Positions 1 through 12,064 of a stretch of DNA of 64,000 nt are shown piece by piece. The translations under genes and the position numbers were made by a program. The DNA lies in contig CM043966.1 in NCBI GenBank assembly GCA_014529385.2, forward strand, positions 44,710,537-44,774,536. The letters run 5' to 3'. Source of the DNA: Adiantum capillus-veneris. Taxonomy: Eukaryota; Streptophyta; Polypodiopsida; Polypodiales; Pteridaceae. The first letter of the stretch is position 1. Each line of letters opens with the position of its first letter. A model generated the notes under the pieces. It saw only the letters and a program-made list of their open reading frames with translations. It did not search any database and had not been told where the DNA came from.

Positions 1-7
1 AAGTCTG

Positions 8-2264
8 TGTAACATTTAATGCACTAGTAGCTTGTGTGTAGCAGAAAATGATAACATAGTGAGCATTTCATTAAGAACAAGTTCCTAATGAGCATAGACA
101 AAGTACTTAGTTGAAGACAGTAACATAGCAATTACATCTAGCTAGTTTGGCATAGACAATACTTGAAAAGAGAGAGAAATAGAACAATTGACAACAGTTG
201 AGGACCGGATTTACATGGAGCCGGTCCCCCTCCAAAAAGGCTTTGTATTGTAGCTTCTCCCATCAAAGGAGACTTTTGTACAATACAATTGTAACATTTA
301 ATGGCCTAATAACTTATGTGTAGCGGAAATTAGCATGAACATAATGGGCATTTCATTAGAATAGATTCCTAATGAGAATTACAAGAGTGCTTGGGTGGAG
401 AGAGCAACAAAAAAACATAACACCTAGTTAGATAGCATCGACAATACTTTCAAAAGAGAGAGAAATTAAGCTATTGACAACAGTTGAGGACCGGATTTGC
501 ATGGAGCCGGTCCCCCCTCCAAAAGGCTTTGTATTATTGTTTCTCCCATCAAGAGAGACATTGTACAATACAGTTCTTTGTGTTCCTTCAAGACTAGCTA
601 GTGCAATGAAGATGGAAGCTTCATACACCAAGCAAAACACTTAATCAAACACAACTTGAATTATCCCCGTTCTCAGACCCAAGACCTCACACACCTTCGA
701 AGATGGTGAGAGCTAGCAGGGTATGAGAGTAGATTGAGAGGAAGAAGGAGTATCTTACGAGAAAGATGTACATCTCCTCACATAATCACTCATATTAGCA
801 TAGCTTAGCTTAGTAATTAGCTTGGTAGAGGAGATGAGCATGCATTGAAGCTTGGCTCTTGGTTGGATTTGCATCCACATGCCAAGAGAGTGTTGATGTA
901 GGCTTCTATCTCACAAGCTTGGAGTAGGTGATGAGCTCTCCATTAAAGCTTGGGAGGAGATAGAGTATTCTTCCTTTACACATGGTCAAGTGTGAGTGTG
1001 TATGTATCCATGCCAAGCAAAAATCAGCCCCCTCTCTCTCTTGGGCGAGCCCTAGCTGCTAACTTGGTCTGGCTTTTGCCTCATTGGACCTCCTCAAGTC
1101 AAGCCAATAGGTATTAAGCAGCATAAGTGATAGCCTTCTGACATGTGTCCCCCCTTTCCCCTTTTGTGAGAGCTTTGGGTAATTAAATAATTAAACTAAA
1201 CTCTCATTGGACCCCTTTGTCTCCTGGCCAATAGAAATCAGGCAAGCCATGGGGCTTCTGAATGCTCATTGGACCCTTTGGGAGACTGCCCAATAGTCTT
1301 CTAGGAGACTTAATTCTCGTTGGTTTCTTTTATTAAATGTTTTTAAATTAATTAAACTACATTTACTCTAGCTTAATTCTCATTGGTCCACTTCAAGGGT
1401 CTTCCAATAGGAATTGGGCACACCTTGTGGGCATCTGGCCTAGGGAGCTGACATGTGTCCATCATTCCCTTTGTGTAAAGGGAGCCTGTGTGTGTGTGTG
1501 TGTGGCTTTCTCTCTCATCCCCTACCTTTGGGGCTCGCCCCCTCCCATGTAGGGATGTGCAAAGACTTTTAGGGCACACACAAAGCATCCAATTTTCCCT
1601 AGGGTTGACCTTTGGACACAACCTTTGAATTTTGGAACCTTAGCATTTTGGAAGTCTTAATGGGCTGAACCTTGGGGTCTTTTTAGCCCATTGTTGCACA
1701 TGGCTCTTTTGCAGATGGCCCCCCCTTTGGATCCCTATTTTCCCTCCTTTGGATCCCTACTGTGGCCGGTCTGCTAGCTTAACCAATATTCTAGCTTTTT
1801 TCTCCCTTGGCACTTCCCCACATTAAATGATCAGTTTAATATGAGAAAATCATTTAGGAGAATTAGATATTGATTATTATGACAACAATCTTTGTGTTCC
1901 TTGACAAAACTCGTTGGTGCAATGAAGATGGAAGCTTCATGCACCAAATTATGCTTGAAAAACACACCTAGTGGGCCTAGCCTCAGTCCCAAGACCTCAC
2001 ACACCTTCAAAGATGGTGAGAGCTAGCAGGGAATGAGGAAATATTGAGAGGAAGAAGATGTATCTTACAAGAAATAAGTATTCTCCTCACATAATCACTC
2101 TAATAGCATAGCTTAGATTAGTAATTAGCATGGTAGAGGAGATGAGAATGCCATTGAAGCTTGTCTCTTGGTTGGATTTGCATTCCATAGCGAAGAGTTG
2201 TTGGTGTAGGCCTCTACTTCTCGATGCTTGGAGAAGGAGATGGAGTTATTGCTCAACACATAAG

Positions 2265-2316
<52 letters not shown>

Positions 2317-3213
2317 CAAAAATTGGTTAGTCTAAAATGCCAACCTCTCTCTCTTCTTGGTCGACCCCTCTTCTATTTGCTCTTGCTGGCTTCCCAGTAG
2401 CTCCTACAAAGCTTAGCCAATAGCAATTAAGAAGGATAGTTGATAGCCTTGTGACAAGTATCCCCCTTTTCCCTTTTGTGAGAGCTTTAGGTAATTAAAA
2501 TAACTTATTTAAACTCTCATTGGACCTTTTAATCTTCTGGCTAATAGGAATCAAGCAAGCCATTGGGTTGCTAGATGCTCATTGGACCCCTTGGTAGACT
2601 GTCCAATAGTCTTCTAGGAAGCTTAAATTCTATTGTTTCTTTTATCAAGCATTTTTAAATTGATTAGACTAATTTTACTCTAGCCTAATTCTCATTGGTC
2701 CACCTCTATGGCCATCCAATAGGATTTGAGGGGAGATTGGGGGCATCTGGGCTAGGAGCCTGCCATGTGTCCATTATTCCCTTTGTGTAAAGGGGGAGCT
2801 TGGGAGTGTGTGTGCGTGTGTGTGTGTGTGTGTGTGTTTCTCTCTCTTCCCCTACCTTTAGGACTCGCCCCCTCCTTCCTAGGGATGTGGGAAGACTTTT
2901 TAGTCTTCCCATAACCTTCCAATTTTTCCCCCTTTTGGCCATTGGACTTATTAATTTAGATTTTGGAACCTTAGCCTATGGAAGTCTTGAAGGAATTGAA
3001 CCTTAGGTCTTTTAAGCTCCATTGATGCACATTGCTCTTTTGCAGATTTTCCCCCTTTGGATCCCTATTTTCTTTCCTTTGGACCCCTGATGAGACCAGT
3101 TTGGCAGCCTTACCAATATTCTAGCTTTTACTCCCCTAGTACCTCCCCATATTAAATGATCAATTTAACATGAGAAAATCATTTGGGAGAATTAGATATT
3201 AGTCTTTATGACA
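8..3213 (-). mobile_element. Solo LTR (long form), interrupted by a nested LTR
   Basis: Read on the minus strand, the ends are TGTCATAAAG... at 3213 and ...TGTTACA at 8, the same ends as the chromovirus LTRs at 12344 and 19277. The LTR is split at 289/1885 by a second LTR; the two parts make about 1.61 kb. It carries roughly 350 bp near its 3' end that the 12344/19277 LTRs lack, including a GGACCGG...CCGGTCC hairpin near 200. There is no primer site beyond position 8 and no polypurine tract beyond 3213, so I read it as a solo LTR. Flanks GTCTG and ATTTG agree at only 3 of 5 bases, so the target-site duplication is lost or the locus is rearranged. It contains (GT)n tracts at 2267-2314 and 2806-2837. 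Confidence 0.8.
290..1884 (-). mobile_element. Nested solo LTR with perfect 5-bp target-site duplication
   Basis: The sequence from TGTAACA at 290 to TATGACA at 1884 is a complete minus-strand LTR. It is flanked by ACAAT at 285-289 and ACAAT at 1885-1889. Removing it restores the outer LTR, whose undisturbed counterpart inside this copy (around 560-580) reads continuously across the site. Both copies are the long form of about 1.6 kb. The perfect duplication supports insertion of a full element followed by LTR-LTR recombination. A (GT)n tract lies at 1487-1504. Confidence 0.9.
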
Positions 3214-3770
3214 ATTTGACTTTGTCGTGCTTTTATTGATGCTTCTAATGTTAATGCATGAGCATCTGATTGCATCAATAATGATGAGTTGATGCACTTA
3301 CATCGGGATTTGCATTTCCAGCTTGCTCTATGATTTGCTTTGCGGTTGATGTGTCCTGGTTGGCTGGATTTCTTGGACAATCCTCTAGAAAATGTCCATT
3401 TTTTCTTCCACAATCTAAGCTATACACCATGAGTGGTGGTATTTCAACCGGTTCTTTCATCTCAAGCTCTTGCTGAGGATTTTTTGCCTCGATGTTGACC
3501 AAATTGTCAACATCTTCCTTTAGAACACTGAGCATCAAGCTATAGATTGCTCCATCTTGACCTTTATACTACCTTTGACCTGGTTCTCCAATTAGACTAG
3601 CTTTTGTTGGCTGATTTTTTTGATGTTCCATTTCTGGCTCTCGACGACCACTGTAATCCATGTACAATGATCCTGATTGCATATACACCAATTGTATGGT
3701 TTGCTGGCTTGTGAAGATGTATGGATAAAATATGGGGTCTATTTTTTGTATTTTTATATGCACTTCATCT
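3214..3770 (-). pseudogene. Decayed Ty3 gag fragment with degenerate zinc knuckle
   Basis: Minus-strand reading frames at 3275-3538 and 3569-3763 join into a charged, Q/E-rich protein. It contains a damaged CCHC knuckle: the region reads D-C-G-R-K-N-G-H-F-L-E-D-C, with the first cysteine lost. Position and strand fit the gag of the element whose primer site is at 6006-6022, with the leader in between. The left side is cut by the solo LTR ending at 3213, so nothing of pol remains here. Stops and frame changes make it non-functional. The gag call rests on the knuckle and context only. Confidence 0.45.
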
Positions 3771-4529
3771 TTGAGCTTGCAATACTTGGCTCCACTGAAA
3801 TCTGTGAGTTCTATGGATCTAGCTTCACTCTGATTAATAGGATCGTGGCTCTTTTGATGCTCATAAGATGCATATGGCCTTCTGAATTTGTATACAAGAC
3901 TTTATCTCCATTGTAGCCATAGAGCTGTAAAAATTTCTATGTTGCATTTGTGCCTTTGCTACTATCGTTGACTACATCTGGTTCACTTGAACTTTTTGCT
4001 TGGATTGAATCCATGTTGTGTTTGGTCTGTAAAGCTGTCTCCTTGCAGATTCTATTATTGTATGGTAAACTTCCTCCTTCTCAGGTTGAAAGGATTTCCT
4101 GTTCCCAAGCAATTCTGGTAGTTGAATACTTTCTAGACACAAGAGTTGGGAAATTCTAGATCAAATGCATTAGAATTGATTGCAACCCTTTGAAACGATG
4201 GAAAACTATGGCTCTAAATAGCTTGATCTACAATCACATGTACCCTTGGTGCTAACAAGCTATCAACAAAGATAAAATTTCACTATTTCATGAGATTTTT
4301 GCCCAAGGTGATTTTCTTAGGGTTTTACATGTAGTTTCAAGTCTCTCTAATGAATTTCACAAAGTTTGAACTATGTGTGAGTGGTTTACCATCCCTTTTT
4401 GTCCCGTCGTGAAGGTTTCCATCTGTTTTAGTGTTTCAAGTCTTTACACAGCTTCAAAGTTGTTCAAACTTGCTCAAGAGCTCTGTAACGTTGAATGGAA
4501 GCTATGTGAATTTTGTCAAAGTCACCTTT

Positions 4530-5645
4530 TTGGTAGAGAATTTATCTTATGTGCGCCTAAGATAAATTCTTCAAAGTTTGAACTTTGACCACTTAAATAG
4601 GGTTATTATGATAAGACAAAGATAACTTTGGTTTCAAAATCAAGAAATCACCATTCTGGTAGAGAATTTATCTTATGTGTGCCTAAGATAAATTCTTCAA
4701 ATTTTGAACTTTGACAGTTTGAATAGGGTTATTATGATAAGACAAACCTAACCCTGGTTTCAAATTTTAAAAAATGACATTTTTAGTGAAAATTATAATC
4801 TTCTGCATGCATAAGATAAATTTTCACTATTTCAAGAGATTTTTTCCCAAGGTGATCTTCCTGGGTTTTTACTTGTAATCTTGATGTCAAATCAAGAAAA
4901 TTACCCTTCTGTTGAGAATTTTATCTTCGGTGCGCCTAAGATTAAATTCTCCAAAATTGAACTTTGACAACTTGTTAGGGTTCTTATGATAAGGAAAAGC
5001 TAACCCTAGTGTCAAATTAAAAAATCATCTTCCTACTAAAATTTTTATCTTCGGCGTGCATAAGATAAAATTTCCCTGTTTCAACATATTTTTGACCAGT
5101 GTGACTTGTCTAGGTTCTTATGTGATTTCAAGCTTGTTCAATGAGTTTCACAAAGTTTGGACGGTTTACCAATGTTTTGTCACCCTTTTCGATCCCGTAG
5201 TCAAGATTTCCAGTTTTCTTTGTGTTTTTACCCTTGCACAACTCCAAATTTGATGAAACTTGCTTATGAGCTATGTTATGGTCTAAATAGACCCTGTGAG
5301 TGAAATTTTGGCAAAATAACTTCTTTGGAGAGATTTCTATGTTCAGGGCGCGTAAGATAAAAATCTGCTAGAATTTGACCTTTTTCATTTTTTTCTTCAC
5401 AGATTCCCACAAGTTCCACACCTTGTTTTCAAGTTTTAGCCTGATTTGAATTTTCCTTGTTGATTTTCTCTAAAGTCTGCGGGTTTTTCCAATTTTGGGA
5501 TTGACCAAGTGTTTTAGTGACCCAAATGTTTCCAAAATCAAAGGGAATAGTCTACTCAATTTGGTCTACCACCTTGTAAGTCCAGTTTGCCAATATCAGT
5601 CTCAAAAACCCCATGTCTATCTTCGGCGTTCCTAAGATAGTTTGA
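4530..5645. repeat. Array of inverted-repeat (hairpin) units, about 125-bp period
   Basis: Perfect 13-bp arms (AGAATTTATCTTA / TAAGATAAATTCT) surround an 8-nt loop at 4537-4570 and again at 4663-4696. Decayed copies follow near 4786-4827, 4914-4951, 5034-5075, 5330-5366 and 5617-5640. The first five are 122-129 bp apart and the flanking DNA is also repeated (phrases like AGGGTTATTATGATAAG recur). The loop keeps a GCG-type core (GTGCGCC, GGCGTGC). The array lies in what should be the 5' leader of a minus-strand Ty3 element, between its gag remnant and primer site. Purpose unknown. Confidence 0.85.
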
Positions 5646-6005
5646 CTATTTTTGTGGTTTTCTCAGTGCACCTCAAATCAAATGCAATCTTGGTGGTTTT
5701 CTACCTACCCTACTCCTACTGAACATTAAAAAAGATTATAGAAAGTAAAAACTTCAGCCTTCAGTCTCAAATCTCTAATTCCTACTTAGGTGATACCCTT
5801 ACCGACCACTAGCTAGTCTCAAGGATCCTTCACCTAATCCGTTCTACTAAACTAATGCTCCCGAGGTCCTTACCGAGTATCTCTACTCTCAAGCACCTCT
5901 CAACCGTGACAAAGTCAAAAAATGCGTTACTCTAGCCAAAATTGGAGGAAGTAATGGAAATTCAAGTGAATGCTTTTGGTTTTTCTCTAGTCTAGGTTGC
6001 CTCGT

Positions 6006-6022
6006 CGCCGGCAACAGCGCCA
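6006..6022 (-). other. Primer-binding site, tRNA-Asp type
   Basis: On the minus strand this reads TGGCGCTGTTGCCGGCG, 15 of 17 bases matching the tRNA-Asp primer site (TGGCGCCGTTGCCGGGG) common in plant Tat/Athila Ty3 elements. It starts 3 nt from the LTR end ...CCGACA at 6026. This fixes the minus orientation of the element. Confidence 0.8.
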
Positions 6023-6777
6023 AAATGTCGGCCGACTGCCAAGATTCACCATATCGATGCTAGCAAAGCAAGAACCACAGAGATAAAATGTCCAATCCGT
6101 GGGACGTAGCTAGCCCGCCTAGTGCATGCATGGAGGCTACAAGAGATGTCCAATCTCTCGGAATGCTACAGACGGGAGCGTAGAGAGCCCTGCAAAATAC
6201 TCAAAATAGCACATAGCAAGAGATAAATGAATAAATCTACATACCTGCCGACCACATAGACGCATAATCGCGAGATACACGAACAGAGAGGAACATAGTG
6301 CGAGAGAGAGCAAGAGAGCGCGTGCAGGCGTACCTCCTAGAGCGGAGTGCTACGCCTATCACGACGAGAGAGAAGAGAGGAGAGAAAATCTGCAAACAAT
6401 ACTTGTCAAAAACAATGATTAGAAATCTGCATCAAATAGTAAAAGAAAAATACATAAAACTAGACAATATTACTTATGCCTGCCGTCATCCACATACTAC
6501 CTATTCTAGTGTCCCATACCACTAGAATAAGCAGTATATGTTATACCCTGATGAATCAGGATATCATTGGTCACATTCATCATCAATCTCATAATGTCAA
6601 GTCTCATCACATAAACACTGCCATAATAATCACCAGATACCAAATCCCAATCCAATTCCAATTCCACAGTATAAGTCCAAATCCAAATCACTTTCATTAT
6701 GTACCCGGGTAACAAAATCATACCAGTTACAGTGGTGGCCAGCAACTGTAGCATGATTTTGTGATTGGTGTTTCCTC

Positions 6778-6970
6778 ATCCGGCAAGTCTACACCAATAA
6801 AGCGTGCTGCCTAAATCGGCGAATCTGCACTAATGCTTCCTAAATCGGCGGATCTGCATTGGATATTGTTTAAAAATCATAAATCTGAAGTTTATTAATG
6901 TTAGCTAAATCGGCGGATCTGCACCAAGATGAGTATCTACACACTACCTAGATCGGCGAATCTGTGTGTT
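6778..6970 (+). repeat. Irregular array of CTAAATCGGCGRATCTGCA motifs
   Basis: Near-identical 19-bp motifs occur at about 6810, 6839, 6904 and 6949, with a weaker copy (CATCCGGCAAGTCTACA) near 6778. Spacings are uneven (about 29, 65 and 45 bp), so this is not a simple tandem repeat. The sequence between copies is unrelated. Function unknown. Confidence 0.7.
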
Positions 6971-8099
6971 CGTGACCAATGGACTAGGCAAGACATAAAA
7001 AACAAAACAGTGACTACCTGTGTGACACCACATTGGAGTTAGTTGAGTAGCAGAGTACTTACAACAATTTTTTTTGTTTTGTTCACTAACTCAAAGAACC
7101 TTAGCTCACATGAGTAGCTGCATAGCTGATTGGCAAACCATCTCAAACCATCTCAATAAAGTCTCCTTTCAATACAATCAGAAGCCATCTTAGTAGTGTT
7201 TGAGTATTCAGCTTAGAACACAATGAAGATAAATGAAATAAGAAAAGAGGAATGACGTATTTGATGTATATACCAGGAGGGTATACTTCTTTTTTTTTTT
7301 TGAAAATGTATATACCATTGTGTGGGGGGGGGGGGGGGATAGGCACATGTACGAGAAAGCTGCAACTGTCAAACTTTACAAAAGTATAGTTAACAAATTC
7401 AAAATGTGTTAATTTTGTGTTAAGAATTGGCCATGGAATAAAAAAAGGTGCCATCCTTATTAATGTTGGGTAATAAATAGTGACTTAACATCTAAAGTGG
7501 TACAAATGTATATAGAAAAACTCAAAACTATTACACATGGGAGGAGTAACTATATCAAAATTAGAAAGGATCATAGACACATGCAAACATATCCTTTGAA
7601 GGTAGGGGTGAGTTTAAAATCACTAGAATGAAAATATGAATCTTGTTAATACTAAAAAACACATGATAATGAGAGTTATGAAAGTTAGTCATCACACACA
7701 AAATAATATTTCTCAACAATAAGTGCTTGCAAGGTCGTGCTTATTAGTGCATCCATGAATGAATTCCTTGGATACCCATGTCTTTTAAATGTAAACACAA
7801 TACAGTAGAAGGACGAATTTCAAACAACTGGTTTTGTTTTAACAACACCAAAATGATACGAAATTTGAAGTATTGCAAGATAATTGATACCAAATAGATA
7901 GTTCCACCTCACTTAAAAGAAAAATAGTTGGTTTGTTTATGTATTGTCCACCACAGTCAATGAAGGAGAAATTAGAATTACAAGTATGAGACCAGATTGA
8001 CACAATCCTCAATGGTGAATCCAATGCCTAGGTATTACAATAAAACAAAGAAAGGTGAAGTATTGAAATTAAAAGGTTAAGAATATTAGATGAAAATCA

Positions 8100-8513
8100 T
8101 CATTGTCGTGTATTCCCGTGAATACCCGGCATCTGAGAAAGTATTGGAGTGGTCGTCGAAGAGCGTCCGCAATGTCCGCTTATGCAAGTAGTCGAGGGCC
8201 GACCACTGTCGTATGGGCACTCATTTAGTGAGAAACGCCCCTTAGCAAGCACTCTATCACTAACCTCATCAGTGAGCAGGGGTGACATCTGCATGTGAGG
8301 ACTGAATTCTGAAGAGCATACACGTCTCATTCCATTTCCAACAGCTAAGAAGCTTTGTCCTGCTGGCGGAGTATGAAAAGGCACGAAAAATTTTCTTAAG
8401 GGTGAATCTATCCAGGAAGATGAGCGATGTAGAAGCCCGGATAAAAGAGGCAAAGGATTTTTGTATGCTTCAAGAGAAGTATCTTCTATCAGCGTTTGAG
8501 GTTTGAGTCAAGA
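8100..8513 (-). CDS. Unrecognised ORF fragment inside an LTR element
   Basis: The minus strand is open for about 137 codons, ending at TAA at 8100 side. It is more GC-rich and compositionally more protein-like than its surroundings (segments such as SSWIDSPLRKFFVPF and LLTDEVSDRVLAKGRF). No ATG is present at the start, so it would be an exon or a fragment. I do not recognise the family. It lies in the interior of the pol-less element 6164-11021, so it could be captured host sequence or chance. Confidence 0.3.
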
Positions 8514-8819
8514 GATGGTGGTATACAACATGGAGTCGCAGTCAGACAGGGGTGTATCAGCTTTGTTTGCATCTCAAGGACAGCGCCAATAGTTCACAAC
8601 TGGTTATCATGAAGGTCTGTGATTGAAGGAGTCAAACCCAGGTGTGTGCGTACCTTTTCTGCAACAACGAGGGGCAGAGAGAGAAAGCCAGAAAGAGACA
8701 TGGCGGCACAGAAGGTTGCATTCTGTGGAGTGGGTTGGGAGCATGCATGGAGGGAGGAAGAGAGTGAGGGGTAAAGTCAGACTGCGACTCGATGTAGTGG
8801 GTGGTGGTTGGCGCTAACT

Positions 8820-9006
8820 GAAGTGAAAAAAGGAGTGGTCTACGTTAAAAACAAACATAAAGTTGGCAGCTCTTGGTCTGCATGAGAATTCCGCCATTGG
8901 GTATGCATCTAGTGGTTGAGGACGGCTGCATGGCAGGCAACGGAGAGGGGGGATGTGTGTGCAGTTGTTAAAAAAAAGCGAGCCAACTACCGCTTCAGCA
9001 TGGCGG

Positions 9007-9066
<60 letters not shown>

Positions 9067-9354
9067 CAGTGGGTGGGCGCATGCATAGATCATCACACCC
9101 CCCACTGCAGTTGTGTCCCACTAGCTGGGAGGAGCAGTGTCCTTACAACGTTGGGCAGCGAGCTGCTGCTCCATATTGACAGGCAGTCATCTGATGAGAA
9201 GGAGAGAAGTAGAGTTCTTCACTGCAGGAGAGAGAGGGATGGCGGCTGAACAGAAGCTATTATTTGACCTTGTGGTAGGTGCGCCATGCAATGGCCGGTG
9301 TAAATCAATGCAGTCGTTGGTCTCTGAGTGTCAGTGCCATGCACTCACGGTGTG

Positions 9355-9444
<90 letters not shown>

Positions 9445-10490
9445 ATGTGTGTGGTGGTTGAGCAAGCTGGTGGTCTATAGTTTGCGAAAATAAAAGACAA
9501 AAAATGAGGTGGCTGGCTGCTCGAAATGCCCTTTTTTCTTTCTTTCTTTCTCCAGGTTACATGCACTCACAAGTGGTGCAGGGAGGCCGACACCAAGTGT
9601 CGTGAGTGTTGGCATTATGCGCATGCAGCTTAGGCTACGGTTGCAGTGAAAGCATGCGCTCCATTAAATTAGGGGTTGATGGGCAAACTAGCCATGCAAT
9701 GCAGGTTGGAATTCATATTGTTGGCTGTCATTGTTTGCACCTGTGTGCTCCTTAGCACGGTCGGTACTCATATGGAAATGCTGCAGATTCAGGGGGATGT
9801 TCTCTTCAGTAGTTATGCATTGTTTTGCTTCTCAAACCTTTGCCTCATGCTCTCGCTCCTACTGCAATTCTTGAATTTTGGGATGGTGTGAAGGTCCCCT
9901 CTTGTAGTTTCTCATGAAACCATTTACTTCTTAGACCTCGTACTTACCTCAATTAACCACTTACCTCAATCAACCAAGCCCTATAGAAATCTATATTCCC
10001 CATTCCTCTCTCAATATCTAACTCCGAGCATCTTTAATCCTTGTCACCTCCCCCGACACAAGGCAAAATGCAGTGCAAATCTTTCTCCAAAACAACCCTA
10101 CTTGCTTTCAAATCATACGTTGTTATTATTATAATTATTATTATTTTTTTTACTCAACTCTAAGCCCTATTTGTAAGCAGTTTTGAATGGCTATCAAATC
10201 CATCCCTAATCTATGCATACTTCAAGTCAACCTCAAATGGGTCTCAGCTCAATCCCTAAAATATACTAAAAAGGACAATCATTTGGCTTTGTTCTCGTCC
10301 AAATTTTGAAGTTGCTATATTAGTTTTAAGAATGCCACTAAATGGCTTGAAATCAACACTAATCTCAATCTTTTTATAATCACTTTTCTACTGGTATACT
10401 CTACCATGCTAAAGAAAAAAAAGATAAAAATTTAAGAAAAGAATTTATAAAAAAAACCACTTAGCTCTAATTCTTTAGAGTTTTCCATAG
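8820..10490. repeat. Non-coding interior with (AG)n 9009-9062 and (TG)n 9358-9443
   Basis: This stretch holds a 54-bp (AG)n tract and an 86-bp (TG)n tract, the longest GT run in the window, plus AT-rich DNA after 10080. Open frames here are produced by the dinucleotide runs. No gene seen. Confidence 0.8.
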
Positions 10491-10521
10491 CTTTACTTGC
10501 ATATGTAGGAACGTAGACAAA

Positions 10522-10533
10522 GCTCTGATACCA
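10522..10533 (-). other. Primer-binding site, initiator-Met type
   Basis: The minus strand reads TGGTATCAGAGC, complementary to the 3' end of plant initiator tRNA-Met, one base from the LTR at 10535. It marks the 5' LTR of the element 6164-11021. Confidence 0.8.
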
Positions 10534-12064
10534 CTGCTACAAACGGGAGGGTAGAGAGCCCTGCAAAATACTCAAAATAGCACATAGCAAGAGATAAATG
10601 AATAAATCTACATACCTGCCGACCACATAGACACATAATCGCGAGATACACAAACAGAGAGGAACATAGTGCGAGAGAGAGCAAGAGAGCGCGTGCAGGC
10701 ACACCTCCTAGAGCGGAGTGCTACGCCTAGCACGACGAGAGATAAGAGCGGAGAGAAGAGAAGAAAATACAGACACTGGGTGCAATCTCCCCCCGTGCAA
10801 GAGTGACCATTTCCCTCTTGCACGTATTTCATTTATAGATTTCTTGAATGGTCAATGTGAGTACAAACTGGCCGGCCGGTCATAAATGGCCAAAGCTCAT
10901 AAAGAGCACTTGAATAATAAAATGTACAATATATATTTTTTCATTCGCAAAGTCCTAGCTCGGTCTAGTCTTTTCCACCTGTCACATCTGCAATGAATAA
11001 TAAAATATCAATTCCATAACATGGAAAACCCAAGCCTAGTGTGCTCTCACCTAGATTGATCTCAGGTGTGTGTCAGACACCGAATGCCACTTTGCTTATA
11101 GCAAGCTTGATCCGATGAATTTGTATAGCTACGGTGCTCCGAATGCAACAAAACTTAATGTCTAGCATGTGCAAAGAGTCCTTAACATCCCTATGTGCTC
11201 AAAAGTCATTTTTGACACTTTGTCTAAATTGCGCATAAGATAAATAGCCTATTTACCAAAGCCTAATACGTTGATTTCATGTAGTTACAATGCTCCAAAT
11301 GCGAAGAAACTTACTACCTAGAATGTGCAGAGTATCCTCAACACTGTCATGTGCTCAAATGTCATTTCTGACACTCAGACAAAATTGCGCATAAGATAAA
11401 CAGCCTATTTTAGGTCATTTGGTTTCGAACTCTGAAGCACTCTATAGCTTCCTTAGAACGTGCTCTATCTATTCCTATGATTGAAACCCGATTTATATGT
11501 GTATATTGTGCATATGGAATAAAAATAGCTTGTAGACGGGCACGCCTAAAAACACATCTTCATCGCGAGAAACTTACGTAGAAAGAGAGATATTTCACCT
11601 GCATGCATGTTGGTATGCTCCGATTTGCAATGCACCACCACACGAGGGAGACACAAAACATTGAAACAACATAGAGCTCACAGGACAATACTGCAGCCTA
11701 CGCTCACTTCCATTATCCAAAACTTAGGTCCAAATTTACAAAAATTGGCTTTTATACATATAGCCAACGTTTAAAATGTGCAATTTTTGGGCGCCTAAGA
11801 CCTTTGAGGCTCCACAACTTACGGTATCTGCAACCTAGGCACACTAACTGACCTATTCTTTACATCTTAGAACTGTCATTGAGCCCGTAATATGTTACAA
11901 TTATCACAATGGCTAAATAAATAGGAAAATTACAATACAAGGCCATTTGGGGAAGATGTGACAAATATGTAACTCCAATCTTCGTTGCTTCTTCATATTT
12001 ATCTTTGATGTGCATTCATAAGGCTTCGCTCTTTAGCAGCTCCTGTTAACTGGCGTCACCTCAG

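Larger units (their letters stand above)
6164..11021 (-). mobile_element. Minus-strand LTR element without recognisable pol
   Basis: A segment starting TGCTACA at 10535 is repeated at 6164 (about 220 bp similar, then diverging near 6390). The right copy abuts a minus-strand TGGTATCAGAGC primer site at 10522-10533, so it is the 5' LTR (10535-11021, beginning TGTTATGG on the minus strand, TATA-like box near 10835). The left copy is a truncated 3' LTR. Flanks CGGAA (6159-6163) and TGGAA (11022-11026) agree at 4 of 5 bases. The 4.1-kb interior shows no reverse transcriptase or integrase, only SSRs, a 15-base G run (about 7325-7339) and one orphan ORF. It is probably non-autonomous or heavily decayed. 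Confidence 0.6.
6026..11963 (-). mobile_element. 5' LTR of a Tat-like Ty3 element, split by an insertion
   Basis: Read on the minus strand, the LTR begins TGTCACATCTTCCCC at 11963 and ends ...CCGACA at 6026. It is interrupted at 6163/11022 by another LTR element; the joined LTR is about 1.08 kb. The right part holds a diverged tandem repeat of about 156 bp (roughly 11112-11253 and 11272-11410), each copy carrying GCGCATAAGATAAA, the right arm of the hairpins in this element's leader. A minus-strand TATA-like TATAAAAGCC lies near 11750. Only the 5' LTR, leader and part of gag (down to 3214) remain. Confidence 0.65.

Noticed and set aside
4530-5645. CRISPR-like array
   Set aside because: Spacing is regular but the intervals are themselves repeats, the units are long hairpins, and the sequence is clearly plant nuclear.
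9009-9443. Long RERERE/CVCVCV open frames
   Set aside because: They are translations of (AG)n and (TG)n tracts; the same happens at 45959-48960 and 30960-31060.
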